Assembly (NCBI GenBank): GCA_027972325.1
Contig: JAPMOS010000012.1
Location: 723,960-787,959, forward strand
Length of the DNA: 64,000 bases
DNA from: Paratrimastix pyriformis
Lineage: Eukaryota; Preaxostyla; Paratrimastigidae
Direction of reading: 5' to 3'
Under the pieces are notes generated by a model, which worked only from the letters and a program-made list of their open reading frames with translations, was not told where the DNA came from and did not search any database. Below are positions 20,674-31,785 of this stretch, piece after piece. Position 1 is the stretch's first letter; every line of letters begins with the position of its first letter. The position numbers and the translations under genes are program-made.

Positions 20674-22629
20674 ATGGAACCAAAAGAGGAGCCACTCCCC
20701 AAGCCTCCGCCAGTTGTTGGTAAATACAAACTTGATTTGAAACTCGGTGCTGGTTCTTTCGGTGTGATCTATCATGCTGTGAACGTTCAAACGGGTCTGT
20801 TCTTCGGGTCACAGTGCCACACCTCTCCCCCGCAGGTGAAGAGGTCGCTGTCAAGATGGAGCCCCTCCGGACGAAGACACCCCAGCTGTTCTACGAGACA
20901 CGTCTCTATCGCATTTTATCGGGGGTCTGTTGGCGGTCGTCTTTTTGACGTGTTGCTGACCCACCGGGCGGGATCCACCCTCGGGTGCCGCACTGTTCGC
21001 GCGGCAGGGCGTGGGGATCCCTCTCGTGCGGTACTACGGGCAGGAGGGGCATTACAACTGCCTTGTGATGGACCTCCTGGGCCCCTCATTGGAGGAGCTG
21101 TTCAACCGATGCAGCCGGCGCTTCTCCCTGAAGACGGTCCTGATGCTGGCCGACCAGCTCATCTCCCGGCTCGAGTTCATCCACTCGAAGAACTTCATCC
21201 ACCGCGGTCTGTTGCCCCAAGACCCCCGGAGGCGTCGGGGGCATCGGGGCCCGAGAGGCCGGGGCCGGTCGGCGGGCCAAGGGAGGCGCGGCACTTGGCG
21301 TGGCGGTCGAGCTGCCGGGCTGCCTGGGGGGATCGGATGCCGATGCCGGCGAGCCAATCGACGGACCGCCCCGATCTGGTCGCATCTTCCGACCGAACCT
21401 GCGTGCGGGTCTGGGTGGGGTGGGGGTGGGCGTGGCGGTGGGGGCGCCCGCAGACATCAAGCCGGACAACTTCCTCATCGGGCGGACGATCAACCGCAAG
21501 AACAACCTCGTCTTCATGATCGACCTGGGCCTCGCCAAGCGCTACCGGGACCCGCACTCCCACAGGCACATGCCCTACGCCGAGAACAAGGGCCTCACTG
21601 GTCCGGCCATCAGCGCCGGCATGTCCCCGTGCCCTCCGTCCCAGCCGTGCCCCCCCCCCCCCCCCCCCCCCGCATCACCCGCCACCCCTCCACGACCCCC
21701 ATCAGGGACGGTCCGATACGCCAGCATCAACGCGCATCTGGGCATCGAGCAGTCGCGCCGGGACGACATGGAGAGCCTGGGCTACATGATGATGTACTTC
21801 CTGCGGGGCGCCCTGCCCTGGCAGGGCCTCCGGGCCACCAACCGCAAGCACAAGTTCAAGGCCATCGCCGACATGAAGATGGCCACCAGCCCCGAGGCCC
21901 TCTGCCGCGGCTTCCCCACCCAGTTTGCGGCCTATCTGCAGTACTGCCGGGCGCTGCGCTTCGAGAGCAAGCCCGACTACGCCTACCTGAGGAAGCTCTT
22001 CCGGGACCTCTTCTTCGCCAGCGGCTTCGAGTACGACTACGCTTACGACTGGACCCTCAAGGTGCGCACACCCACGCCCGCCCGCCCGCCCGCCCGCCCC
22101 CCCTTGAGGCCGAACCGTTCCCTCCTCGCGCCTCCTCCCCCTCCTCACGTCTCAACACCCTACCGGCCTCACCCGCTGCTCGTGGGGCCCTGGCCGCTCA
22201 GCCTGGCGAGGCGGCCCCCGAGCCGCAGCCCCAGGACCCGATGGCCCCGCTGCTCGTGGCGCCGCCCCCGCCGCCCGAGGAGCCCAGCGGCGGCTCTCCC
22301 ACGCCCCGCCCACCCACCGTTCCCCACCCCGCCCACCACCACGGGCTCCCACCCACCCCCGCCACAGCCCGGGCCTTCGCGAGCTCGCCCGCCCACGACC
22401 ACGGCCCCACCAGTGGGGCCCTGGCCCCGTCCCCCCGGCCCGGCGTGTCGGTCGATGGCCCGCCCCCGCCCCAGCCCACCACCAGCGGGGCCCCCGTGGT
22501 CACCTTCCGCCCCGCCGGGTCGCCCCCCGGCCCCCCCGACGGCCTCATGGGCGCCCCGGCCCTCTGGCCCAAGCAGCTGCTCCAGCAACAGCAGCAGCAG
22601 CAGCAGCAGCAACAACAACAGCAACAACA

Positions 22630-22662
<33 letters not shown>

Positions 22663-22872
22663 CGCCCGTGCGGGGATGGGCCTGAGCATGAGCAGCCTGG
22701 GCGGCGGCCCCGGGGCCAGCACGCTGCTGCTGGGCGGCGACACCGACCCGACCGCCCCCGGCCAGCAGCCACCCCAGGCCCCGCAACAGCGCGCTCCCGC
22801 CCCGCAGGTCGGCTACTACCCGCCCGGCTCGGCCGCCACCTCGGGGCGCCGCTCTGAATCGGCCATGGCCGG

Positions 22873-22954
<82 letters not shown>

Positions 22955-23710
22955 GACATGGACATGGGCCCCCGATGGGCCTCGGGTCGTACGAAGTGTG
23001 CGCCCCCCTTCAGCAGGTGGCCACCCCGCAGGGGTACACCCACCACCACCACCAGCAGCAGCAGGCCCGCCAGCTCCAGCAGAAGGTCCCGCCCGCCGCC
23101 GTCCGCATCCCGGCCCCGGACTCGCCCCGCCCCTGCCCCGCCTCCGTTGCCCCTTCTTGCCCAAGCTGACCGGCCCATCTTCCGCCCCGCCCCGCAGGAG
23201 GTCCTGCCTGCGGGCTTCCCGCTGAGGACCAGCCGCGCTTCGGGGGCCACCTCAGCCAACGCCACGGCCCGCTTGGGTCCGCGCCCGGATGCCCTCCGAT
23301 GTCTCCCACACATCCCGCTCCCGTCCCCCCATCCGCACACACCCCACTCCGCACGCCGCACGCCGCACGCCTCGATCGGTTTTTCTTCTTCGCCTTCGGC
23401 TTGCGACCTGCCCGCAAGCTTCCCCTTCTTGCGACCCGCCCTCATGCTTCCCCTTGCGACCCGCCCACATGCTTCCCGCCTGCCGGCCGCCTGGCCCTCT
23501 GGGTGCAGCCACAAGCGCGGCCAGCCGTGCCGGGTACCCGCCCTCGTCGGCCCTGTCCCGGGAGATGGCCCACCTGACCGTCTCGGCCGCCCCGGGCCCC
23601 CCCACGGGCCGCTCCTCGCCCCGCACCATGCCCCACCCCCCGCTGGCTCCCTCGGCCACCGCCCGCCCGGGCACCGGGGCTGCCGCCATGATGTCGGCCC
23701 GTGGCGGCGC

Positions 23711-23743
<33 letters not shown>

Positions 23744-24440
23744 CCAGGCCCAGGCCCACCGCCAGGCGGCCCACCCGCATCTGCTGATGCCCCCGCCGCG
23801 CCCCTTCGCGCAGCCCTCGCCCACCCCCTCGGCGTCCCCCATGCCCGCGTCCCCCTCGCCTCCCCCCGTCCACCCCCACACGAGCTACCTGCCCCCCGCC
23901 ATGGCCATCGCCCTGGCCACGGGCGGCGCGGTGCCCCTGCCCCCGCCCGCCCCGCCACCCTCCTCGGCCCACATCCGGCCCAGCCCGCACGGGTCGCCCC
24001 CGCCCCCCCGACCGGCCACCTCGGCCGGAGGTCCGGGCCCGGGCGGCGGGGGCCTGGGGCTCCCCTCGTCGGGCCCGCCGGCCTTTGGGGCGCCCCCCCA
24101 GCCGCGCCGCCCCGGGAGCAGCTCGAGTCCGCTGCTGGGCGGGTCCTCCGCCTCGTCGGCCCGCCGCTCGGTCGGGGCGGCCTTCGTCTATGCGGCCCCG
24201 CAGCCCCCGGCGGACCTCCAGCAGCCGCCCCCCCAGCCGGCCTCGTCCCGCTCGGCCCTGCCCCACCACCGGGCCGCCAGCAGCCTGGGCCAGCTGGCCG
24301 GCACCGACCCCAGGCTCGCGCCCGCCACGGCCCGGGCCATGGTGCGGCCCCACGACGCCCTGCCCGTCCCGTCCCGTCCCGGCTCGGGCCCAAGGACACC
24401 CGCAGCCCTGGGCGGCGGGACCATCCCACTGGCCTTCTGA
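20674..24440 (+). CDS. casein kinase 1 with long disordered polyQ/Met-Gly tail
   Basis: Kinase exons are 20674-20794, 20836-20924, 21008-21206, 21454-21600 and 21706-22061. All join in frame, and the tail starts at 22202. Motifs are the Gly-rich loop [12 protein letters not shown], catalytic lysine in [26 protein letters not shown] (split by an intron), and [20 protein letters not shown] with the CK1-specific insert. The domain ends [20 protein letters not shown]. The metal-binding motif reads DLG instead of the usual CK1 DFG. The tail of several hundred residues is rich in Pro/Ala/Gln. It has a CAG/CAA polyQ tract (22585-22662), a Gly-Met repeat (about 22863-22963), a QA repeat (about 23712-23760) and then Pro/Ser-rich sequence to the stop. 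The frame shifts by one base near 22972. CK1 kinases act in many processes, so the substrate cannot be inferred. Confidence 0.92.
22585..22662 (+). repeat. mixed CAG/CAA polyglutamine tract
   Basis: About 26 glutamine codons in the CK1 tail. CAA interruptions are frequent, unlike the pure CTG/CAG tract at 1235. Confidence 0.9.
22869..22963 (+). repeat. (GGCATG)n hexamer coding Gly-Met repeat
   Basis: About 14-16 copies of a hexamer read as GMGMGM in the CK1 tail frame. The last units change to GACATG (DM). Confidence 0.9.
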
Positions 24441-24699
24441 AGGCTCGGGCGATCAGTCTCTCTCTTCCTCTCTTCCGATCCGGCTCTTCTCTTCTCTTCT
24501 CTTCTCTCTTCACCATTCATTATTTTGCTTCCCTTCCGTTGCCCGCTTGCCGCCGCGGCAGGCCAAATATCGCAGTGACGAACTCCGCCCCTGAGAGCGC
24601 CCAACCCGAGGGGCGGCAGTGATGGAGGAGCAGGAGGGAGGTCGTCGTCCGTCGTCCTTGTTTTTTTTTTTTTACAGAGGGTTATCTGAGACACGTCCA
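24441..24699. other. intergenic, convergent 3' ends of CK1 and Hip
   Basis: Contains TCTTC-rich sequence (24481-24510) and a T12 run (24660-24673). No gene is seen. Confidence 0.5.
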
Positions 24700-24759
24700 C
24701 TAATCGAAGTCGGCCGCGGGGGGAGGCTTCGGGGCACCCCGAGAGGCACCACCGAAGGG

Positions 24760-24793
<34 letters not shown>

Positions 24794-26274
24794 AAGGGCA
24801 TGCCTGTAGGCAAAAAAATAACAAAAGACGACGAGTGACATCACCCAGTTGACAAATGAGCACAGACCACCTGCGCCGCCGGCCGCGCCCGCCCCTCCGG
24901 CCGCCCCTCCGGCTTGCTTGAGGAGCATGGCCAGCAAGGGGCCGTACTTGGGGTCCTTGAGGAGCTCCTGCAGCTTGGCGGGATCCCGCTGGGCCTCCTG
25001 GAACTTCTGCAGGATGTCCTGCAGGTCGGTCTCGTTCATGCCGCCCATGCCGCCCATGCCGCCCATATCACCCATGTCGGCCTCCTCGTCGGTCTTCCGC
25101 TGGGCCTCCTCCTCCTCGCGGGCCTTCCGCTGGGCCTCACGGATCTCCTGGGCCCGCTTGATCTTCTCCTCGCGCTCCTTGGCCTTCTGCTGGGCATCAT
25201 GAAGACGCTGCCTGCAGGGGGGTGTCAGTTCCAAAGCCACGTCCACGCCATCATGGGCCGGACAGACCGCGCCTGGCGGGCATGAATGACGGCGATCTTC
25301 TTGTCCATGGGCTTGACCATCTCGAAGAGCTCCGGGTCGAAGTCGAGCCGGAGGGCCTGGTGGAGGTCGTCGCCAGCCTCGACCCACTTGCCGATCATGG
25401 CGTAGGCGAGCCCGCGGATGCGGTAGCCCTTGGCCGAGTCGGGGTTGGCCTTGATGGCGATCTCGCCGTCCTTGATGGCCGAAAGGGGCCGACGCAGCTT
25501 GAGGAGGCAGTTGCCGTGGTGGCCCCAGATAATGGTGCTGCCGGGGTTGAGCTGCAGCGCCTGCGTGAGCAGGTCCAGGGCCTCCTGGTACTGGCCCTCG
25601 CTCATCTTCTCCATGGCCTGGCCCTTCAACTCGCTGGCCTTCTCGGGGTCTGTTGCGGGGGCAGCAGGATCAGGGAGGGCGATCTCAGGTTCAGCAGGAG
25701 GATTCTCAATGAAATCAATGTGGGGGTCCTCCATACCCTACATTGTGAAGGATGGAATGATGAACCGTGCGGGTCAAGCGGTCCGGCAGACCTTGGCAGG
25801 ATCTTCCTCTTCGACTTCCATCTTGGCAGAAGCGGGCTCCTCTTTTGGAGCAGCAGGAGCGGGAGCAGGATGCGCAGGAGCGGTCGGGGCTGAATAAATT
25901 TATGAGTCGAAAGCGGGTGAAGGATCCAGAGAAACAGACCGGGCTTCTCCTCCTTGGGCTTTGGAGCCTCGGTGTGGGTTTCAGGCTGGGGTGGCTGAGG
26001 CGCAGGCTTTGGAGGTTCAGGAACTGAAACCAGCGGGGGATGAAGTCTTCAAAAAAGAACACAAAAACAACAGACTCTTCGCGCCCCAGGAGAGCAAAAA
26101 TTCCTACAAAAATAAAAGAACCGTTGATTCTCTCATAGAAGTAGGAAAAAAGACCTTAAAGAAGCGGAAAGAAGGCTGCTCAAGAATGGCGGGATTCTGC
26201 TGAATGAGGCTCACAAATTCCTTAAGTGCCTGCACTTGGGCGGGCTTTGGAGCAATGGTGTGCGGATGCTGCAT
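24700..26274 (-). CDS. ST13: Hip/ST13 (Hsc70-interacting protein)
   Basis: The exons join in frame from the ATG at 26274: VQALKEFVSLIQQNPAILEQ, then EFLLSWGAK, then a Pro/Lys/Glu linker, then KMEVEEEDPAKVCRTA-region sequence spliced at a GTCTGC donor, and then the TPR exon. The TPR block is intact: EKMSEGQYQEALDLLTQALQ, STIIWGHHGNCLLKLRRPLS and YRIRGLAYAMIGKWVEAGDD. A charged helix follows (AQQKAKEREEKIKRAQEIRE), then MGGMGG repeats, an STI1-like element (DPAKLQELLKDPKYGPLLAM) and a final GMPFGMGGMGGMGG exon ending AADFD. The order dimerisation domain, acidic linker, TPR, charged region, Gly-Met region and STI1 matches Hip, which stabilises ADP-bound Hsp70. Unusually, the Gly-Met sequence occurs both before and after the STI1-like segment. 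Confidence 0.92.
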
Positions 26275-26408
26275 CGGCGCTTCTGTTCGGTGCTGTCAGT
26301 TGCTCGAAACGGGTGAAGCAGGCTAACGCGTCGGCGAAGTCGGAGGCCTTCGACCCGCCCTCTCAGCTCGCACAAAGACAATTTGGTGATGCCCATTCTG
26401 TGTTATTA

Positions 26409-28406
26409 CTAGGCCTGCCCACCAAACACTTCGATCGCATGGAGAATCGAGCTGCGGCACCCGAGGACCGCCAAGGCCAAACCCACAAGGCCCAACAAAA
26501 CTGTGGGGATCTTCCATCTCGGAGAGAGGAAACGGTATGCGAAGAGCGCTGGGAAGATGTACACAATGGCACTTCCCGCGAGGCTGCCAGTCAAATCGAG
26601 CACGACCGCCATGTCGGGCACCACAATCGAGAGGAGGACGCACAGTGCGACCTACACACAAAAAACGGTCCAATGACAGAAACAAGAGAAGATACGCGAA
26701 CCAAACCCAGGCATAGCGGTACGTGCACCTTGTTCGGGAAGGGCTTTCCCTGGTGGAAGAGATTTTCGAGCGCCTAGGGGGGCCGGTCAAGCCAAGTGGA
26801 GGTGACGCCAGACCAGCCTGCAGGGAAACTGGACGAAGGGGTAGGAGAAGTTGGACACGATGGCCATGCCCAGGCGGGCCAGATTGGCCAGGATGTCCGT
26901 GGCGGGGTACCTGCGGAGGGCCCCCAAGATCAATGAGCCCGAGGAAGGACATCAGACGAGGAAGGACATCAGAAAGGATTGGCACGGCGTTCGGGTCGGA
27001 CCCTCTGAGGATGTTGGGCGGTGTGGTGCCCCGGAAGGTGAGGTAGCCCACGAAGGCCATGGCCCCGTAGAGGATGCCCACCGCGACGGTGGTGAGCACC
27101 GAGACCATGTCCATCCGGGCCGGGGTGGGTTGCCGCAGCTCCTTGTAGAGCGTCTGCACGTTGTACTGGGCCGCGAAGGCCACCGAGATGAGCGGGGTCG
27201 CCACGAAGAGCTGCAACACCGGGGGGGGGGGGGGGGGGGAGCAGCCAGTTGATCACGGTGAGAGGGACGCTTGACCGGTACGCCGGGGCGGGGGAGAGAC
27301 CTTGGAGAAATCCGAGGTGAAGAAAACGATGGCCTGCTTGTCGGCTGGGATGGGCGGCATGTCGACCGGCGCCACCAGCCTGCAAGATGAGAAGGCCAGA
27401 GAGGGGGCAGATGATGGCGACGCGTGGGGTGGTGTGAAGGAAAGGAGGAACGGGGTGGGGTGTGGGATGTGTTGGTATTGCCGGCGTCCCGCATTTTGTC
27501 CTTGAGTGGGTCCGGCCACAGCTGCTGGGCGGCGTTGCCACGGACCGGACGATGGCCACAACGATGGCGAAGGCGACGCAGATCATGGAGATCAGCGAGG
27601 TGTGACGGAGGAACTCCAGGCGCCGCGCCAGAGAAAGCGGGCCAAATCCAATGGCTACGGACAGGAGCGACCGGAGGAGGAATGAGTCACAGGGCAGGAC
27701 AGAAGGCGGAGGGCGGAGGGCGGAGGGCGGAGGGCGGAGGGCGGAGGGCGGAGGGCGGAGGGCGGAGGGCGGAGGGCGGAGGCGGCCGGACCGGCGATGA
27801 TGAGGACGCAGAACCAGCGCTGGGACAGGATGGTCCCCGGGAGCCACTCGGCGAAGACCAAAGTCGTGTAGTCGCCCAGGATCACCGCGAACGAGACCGA
27901 GGCCCCGAAGGAGTAGACGAGGATGGTCAGCTCGACGGCCACCCCGCCCGCCCGGCCGAACATCCGCTGGGCGAGCTCCTTGAAGGTGTACACGTGCTGG
28001 GCTTCCGAGCAGCGCACCATGACCGAAAGGGTCGCCAAAGAGAGCAGCCCCATCACCACCAGCAAAATCATGAAGGCCCCCAGACCCACGCAGCTGCAGG
28101 CGAATGGGAGCGTCAAAATCCCGCAACCAACTGTGGCGGAGGCGGAGAGGAAAAAATGTGGGTGATGAATCCAGTGAGTTGATTGGACAAACCAATGGTG
28201 TGCGCGAGGTTAAAGACAGTATAAAAAAAGGATGTCCCTTTAGTCGTTGATGATGTCACATCTTTTTTTGTCAGCGCTGGATCGGGAATTTGAATAGAAG
28301 AATCACCACCAGACGCTACTGCTGCCAAAAGAGGTTCGTTCTCTGCTGCCGGATATTCACCTCCCCCCATTTGAGTTTCGGCGGCATTGGGATTAATAAT
28401 GTGCAT
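26409..28406 (-). CDS. amino acid transporter, AAAP family (AVT/SLC38-like)
   Basis: It starts at MHIINPNAAETQ; upstream frames lack an ATG. A hydrophilic N-terminus leads to TVFNLAHTI. A GTTTGT intron joins this to VGCGILTLPFACSCVGLGAF, the first transmembrane signature of the family. Further membrane segments are GAFMILLVVMGLLSLATLSV, GVAVELTILVYSFGASVSFA, FCVLIIAG, SLISMICVAFAIVVAIVRS, LFVATPLISVAFAAQYNVQT, VGILYGAMAFVGYLTFRG and two final helices around SAIVYIFPALFAYRFLSPRW and LLGLVGLALAVLGC. This gives about 10-11 helices. AAAP proteins exchange neutral amino acids at vacuolar/lysosomal or plasma membranes. Introns hold a (GGCGGAG)n array and a poly-C (sense) run. The stop is 135 bp from the Hip start codon and both genes are on the minus strand. 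Confidence 0.88.
27702..27783. repeat. (GGCGGAG)n heptamer array, about 11 copies, intronic
   Basis: Inside an intron of the amino acid transporter gene. Confidence 0.85.
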
Positions 28407-28704
28407 AGCATCAATCACACGGGGGATTCGATTTGACGGAGAGACCAAAATTCGGTGAGGTCCAGCCGGAGGGAGCAGTGCGTAATTTATGAAATCTACC
28501 CCACAATCCGTTTGGGGGTTCACGAGAGTTTGGGATTCACGAGGATCCGTGAGAGATGGCACGGACGGGGGATGAGCTGAGGAGATCCCTGGGGGCAACA
28601 ATGCGGGGCCTGACCTCCTCGCGTCCCATCACGCGACGAAATCCTGCTGGCTTTGAGCCAGCCTGCATCTCGGCCTGAGCGCGGGTTAGGGCGCGGAGGT
28701 GCAC

Positions 28705-31597
28705 ATGCATGGGCTGCCCGTCATCGCAGCCCACTCCACCGTCTGGGCATGCTTGCTGGGTCGTGCTGGTGGTGTTGGTGGGATGGTGGGACGCCGATCG
28801 CCGGCTGGGGCTGGCAGTGTGAAGGGTTGAGACGACAGGGCGTCATCTTCGGTGTCAACAGCTGGCAGCAGTCTCACAGTTGAGATTCCAGAGCCTGAGC
28901 TTTTCCCCGGACTCGGAGCGGGTGCAGCTTTTAGGAGAGTTCTTGCCCGCTCTTCTTGCTCGGCCCCCTTGTCGCCATGCCTTGATGGACATCATACTTC
29001 GAGGAGTTCTCTCTGTTGTTTCGGAAAGCTTTGGTGATGGATTTTTTTGGTTGATGTTGGCGGGCTCAACTGGGAAAGGTACCGCTACATGCCTCAGCGA
29101 TCTCGATCTTGTCGTCTTCCTCAAGGAAGGAATTCTTCCAGCCAGGCCTCCGTTCACTCAGCACCTCCGATTGCTTATGCATGGAATCGCCAAAAGTCTA
29201 TCCATTTATTGATGCTTTTTTTTTTTATTGGATCTCCGTGTAGGGTTTGGCCTCGCCAGCATCAGGACCGTCTCCCAACTGGGGGTCTCCTGGCGGTGGG
29301 ACGATTCGATGGACGTGGATGTCACTCTGACAACGTGGTTTGGTCTGTTCGACTGTCTCTCATCGGCCTGGCACGGCTGAAGCGCAGGCCCGACTGCCCC
29401 CACCCCCGACCCGGTGGCGGGGCTCTTCGGGATCCCGCCCGGCTGGGAGCTGCACCACAAGCGCCTGCTGGAGGCCCTCTCGGAAGAGGACTGGGACCAG
29501 ATGCACCTGTGGGCGCCCGCATCAACGCCCGCCCTCCAGCACTTCCTCCAGAGCCGCCTCGGGGGGACCGCCAGCCCCGGGGGGTTGGATCTCTTCCGCG
29601 ACGTGACCCGCTTGATGAAGTTCTGGGGGAGCACGCTGATCACCCCTCGGAAGTACTTCGTGAACCGGAAGCCCCTCTTTGAGGTCCGGCGTGCCCGCCC
29701 CAAGTCCCAAGCCTGTACCTGCGTCCGGCGCCTCCTCTTCATTCTCGCAGAGCCCACGACATCTTCCCTCTCCTTGCTCTGTCGCTGCATATAGGCGCTG
29801 GTGGCCCATGTGGTGGAGGCCTTCCTCCATAACCAGCAGCCAACCGAAGGCTTCTCATCACCCGGATCAGCACAACAGGTGTCACAGTCAGTGCTGGATC
29901 AGCCTGCTGGCGAAAGCCCTAGCCCAGCAGCAGTGATGCCCTTCAGCCTGGATCGGCCCGCCCAACTCCCGCCAAGGCTCTCCAAGCGCATTCGGTTGTG
30001 TGGCGATGACCTACCATTGTCCAGCGTTCCTGGTGCCAGCGCCCGCGACTGCGACTCCCACATCCCCCCCCCTCGCTCTCCGGGATCTGGGAGCCCCTCG
30101 CACCCTCCACAACCATCCCCGCCGCGCTCCCCGCCGCGCTCCCCGCCGCGCTCCCCGCCGCGCTCCCCGCCGCGCTCCCCGCCGCGCTCCCCGCCGCGCT
30201 CCCCGCCGCGCTCCCCGCCGCGCTCCCCGCCGCTCCCCGCCGCGCTCCCGCCGCGCTCCCCGCCGCGCTCCCCGCCGCGCTCCCCGCCGCGCTCCCCGCC
30301 GCGCTCTCCGCCGCGCTCTCCGCCGCGCTCTCCGCCGCGCTCTCCGCCGCGCTCTCTGCCACGCTCTCTGCCACGCTCTCCGCCGCGCTCCCCGCCGCGC
30401 TCAGCCCTCATCGCGCACATTGGCGCCTCGTGTCCACCAATCCCCTCGCCCGACCGGCCGTGCTGCCCCCTGGCTGCAGCTGAATCGTGCGAGAGGGGAG
30501 CCGTTCGGGTCCTGAGCCAGGCCGAGCAGCGTGTGGCGGTCTTCCTGGAGTGCCTCGATATGCTCCGCAGTCCGCGTCCCCACCTGCGCGTCACCTGGGG
30601 CTACGAGGCCCTCTACCCAGAGGCTGTCGAGGAGATCCTGGCCTCCTCGGTCTGCCCACTCCCTCTCACCCCCTCATCGCCGAGCGGCGCGTCATCAATC
30701 GGATGGGCTGAGATCGGACGTCTTGTGCTCGCGTTTCTTATTTGCTTTTCTCAGGAGCCTGTGGTGCTGGATCCGGGGCTGCCGTTCAACAACATCTGCG
30801 ATGGGATGCCCTACGAGGGGTGGCTCTCGCTGGCCCTGGCCGCACGTCAGACACTCGAGCGGCTCTACGGCTACCTGGGCCACCCCGCCCGGGGGGCCGC
30901 CCTGGGCATCGACTCGCTCGAGCTGCTCTTCCAGCTCCAGGTGCACGGCTGGCAGATGCCCCTCCGCATCCACCGCATGCGCGTGTGCCTCGTCCCCCCT
31001 TCGCCAGGGGAACCAACGGCGACCCCCCACCCATCGCCCGCGGCCAGCCTCGCGGTGCCACGCCCTCGCGAATCCGAACCAGCCGGGGAGTGCTGCCTGC
31101 TGGTGCGGCAGCACAAGACCGTCAAGCGGCACCTCGACGAGTTGGGGCATCTCTTCAGCGTGACCGCCCTGAGCCGCGCCGCTTTGGGCCATCTCGATGG
31201 TTGTTGCGGCTCCGATCGACCCCCTGGGCAGAGCCTCTTGGAGGGGCTGGCCCTGGACCTGAACGGGATCCTCTGGCCCCGGTTTGTCCACCCGCGCCAC
31301 CTGTGCTACCCCGCGGGCGGGGAAGCCGAAGAGACGGACCGAGGGGACTCGCTGCCCGTCGGCCGGCCCCCTGGCGGCGAGTGCTTTCGCTGGGCCAAGG
31401 TCATCCAGCTGCCCCAGTGGGGGGAATCACTGGGAGTTGGGGGTGCATCACCCCCCTCTGTAAGCCTCCGGCTGGAGGCGCTCCTCGAAGTCCCCGCCAA
31501 AGTTCTGGAGCTGGAGAGGGACCACGACGGCGAACAAGACTCCGAGCAGGCAGGAGGAGCCACCGACCAAACCAAACCAAAAAATTCGGTCGTCTAA
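28705..31597 (+). CDS. OAS-like nucleotidyltransferase (2'-5' oligoadenylate synthase family)
   Basis: The start at 28705 is tentative. A GTGAAG..ACAG intron then joins to LAAVSQLRFQSLSFS. The catalytic core is AGSTGKGTATCLSDLDLVVF, the OAS signature GSxGKGTxxxxxSDxDLVVF with both metal-binding aspartates. The third aspartate is in DSMDVDVTLTTW. Introns at GTCTAT, GTCTGT (47 bp, removing an in-frame TGA), GTCCGG and GTCTGC all keep frame. After a helical segment (LFRDVTRLMKFWGSTLITPR) comes an exon of PPRS repeats (about 30118-30400). Then the OAS C-terminal lobe follows: LRVTWGYEALYPEAVEEILA and EPVVLDPGLPFNN..GWLSLA, matching the family VILDPxxPxxN motif. About 250 further residues are specific to this gene. 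In animals OAS enzymes make 2'-5' oligoadenylate on dsRNA; activity and trigger here are unknown. Confidence 0.85.
30118..30402 (+). repeat. coding 12-mer array (CCGCCGCGCTCC)n = PPRS repeats
   Basis: About 22 tandem copies inside an exon of the OAS-like gene read Pro-Pro-Arg-Ser. There is one imperfect unit near 30230, and the distal copies diverge to CTCT and CACG forms. It lies between the nucleotidyltransferase core and the C-terminal OAS lobe. Confidence 0.9.
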
Positions 31598-31785
31598 ACC
31601 CCTCGAACATTGCGGGACGGGCTTCTCTCGCAACAATGTCTGGTGGTGTGTTCGAGCTTCTTTGTGAATACAGCCGGCTTCGCGCCTGTTGCCATTTTGC
31701 CGGTATGTCCTTCAACCCTCTGGTTTGCCAATGCCGCACGCGCCAGTGCACCCTCTGGTTTGCCAATGCCGCACTGCAGCGCAGC
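31598..31785. other. intergenic with a 34-bp tandem duplication
   Basis: Sequence between the OAS-like stop and transposon copy 2. CCCTCTGGTTTGCCAATGCC occurs twice, about 34 bp apart (31716 and 31750). No gene is seen. Confidence 0.6.

Noticed and set aside
29340-29400. In-frame TGA that would truncate the OAS-like gene
   Set aside because: A 47-bp GTCTGT..CGCAG intron removes the stop and keeps frame, so no pseudogene call is needed.
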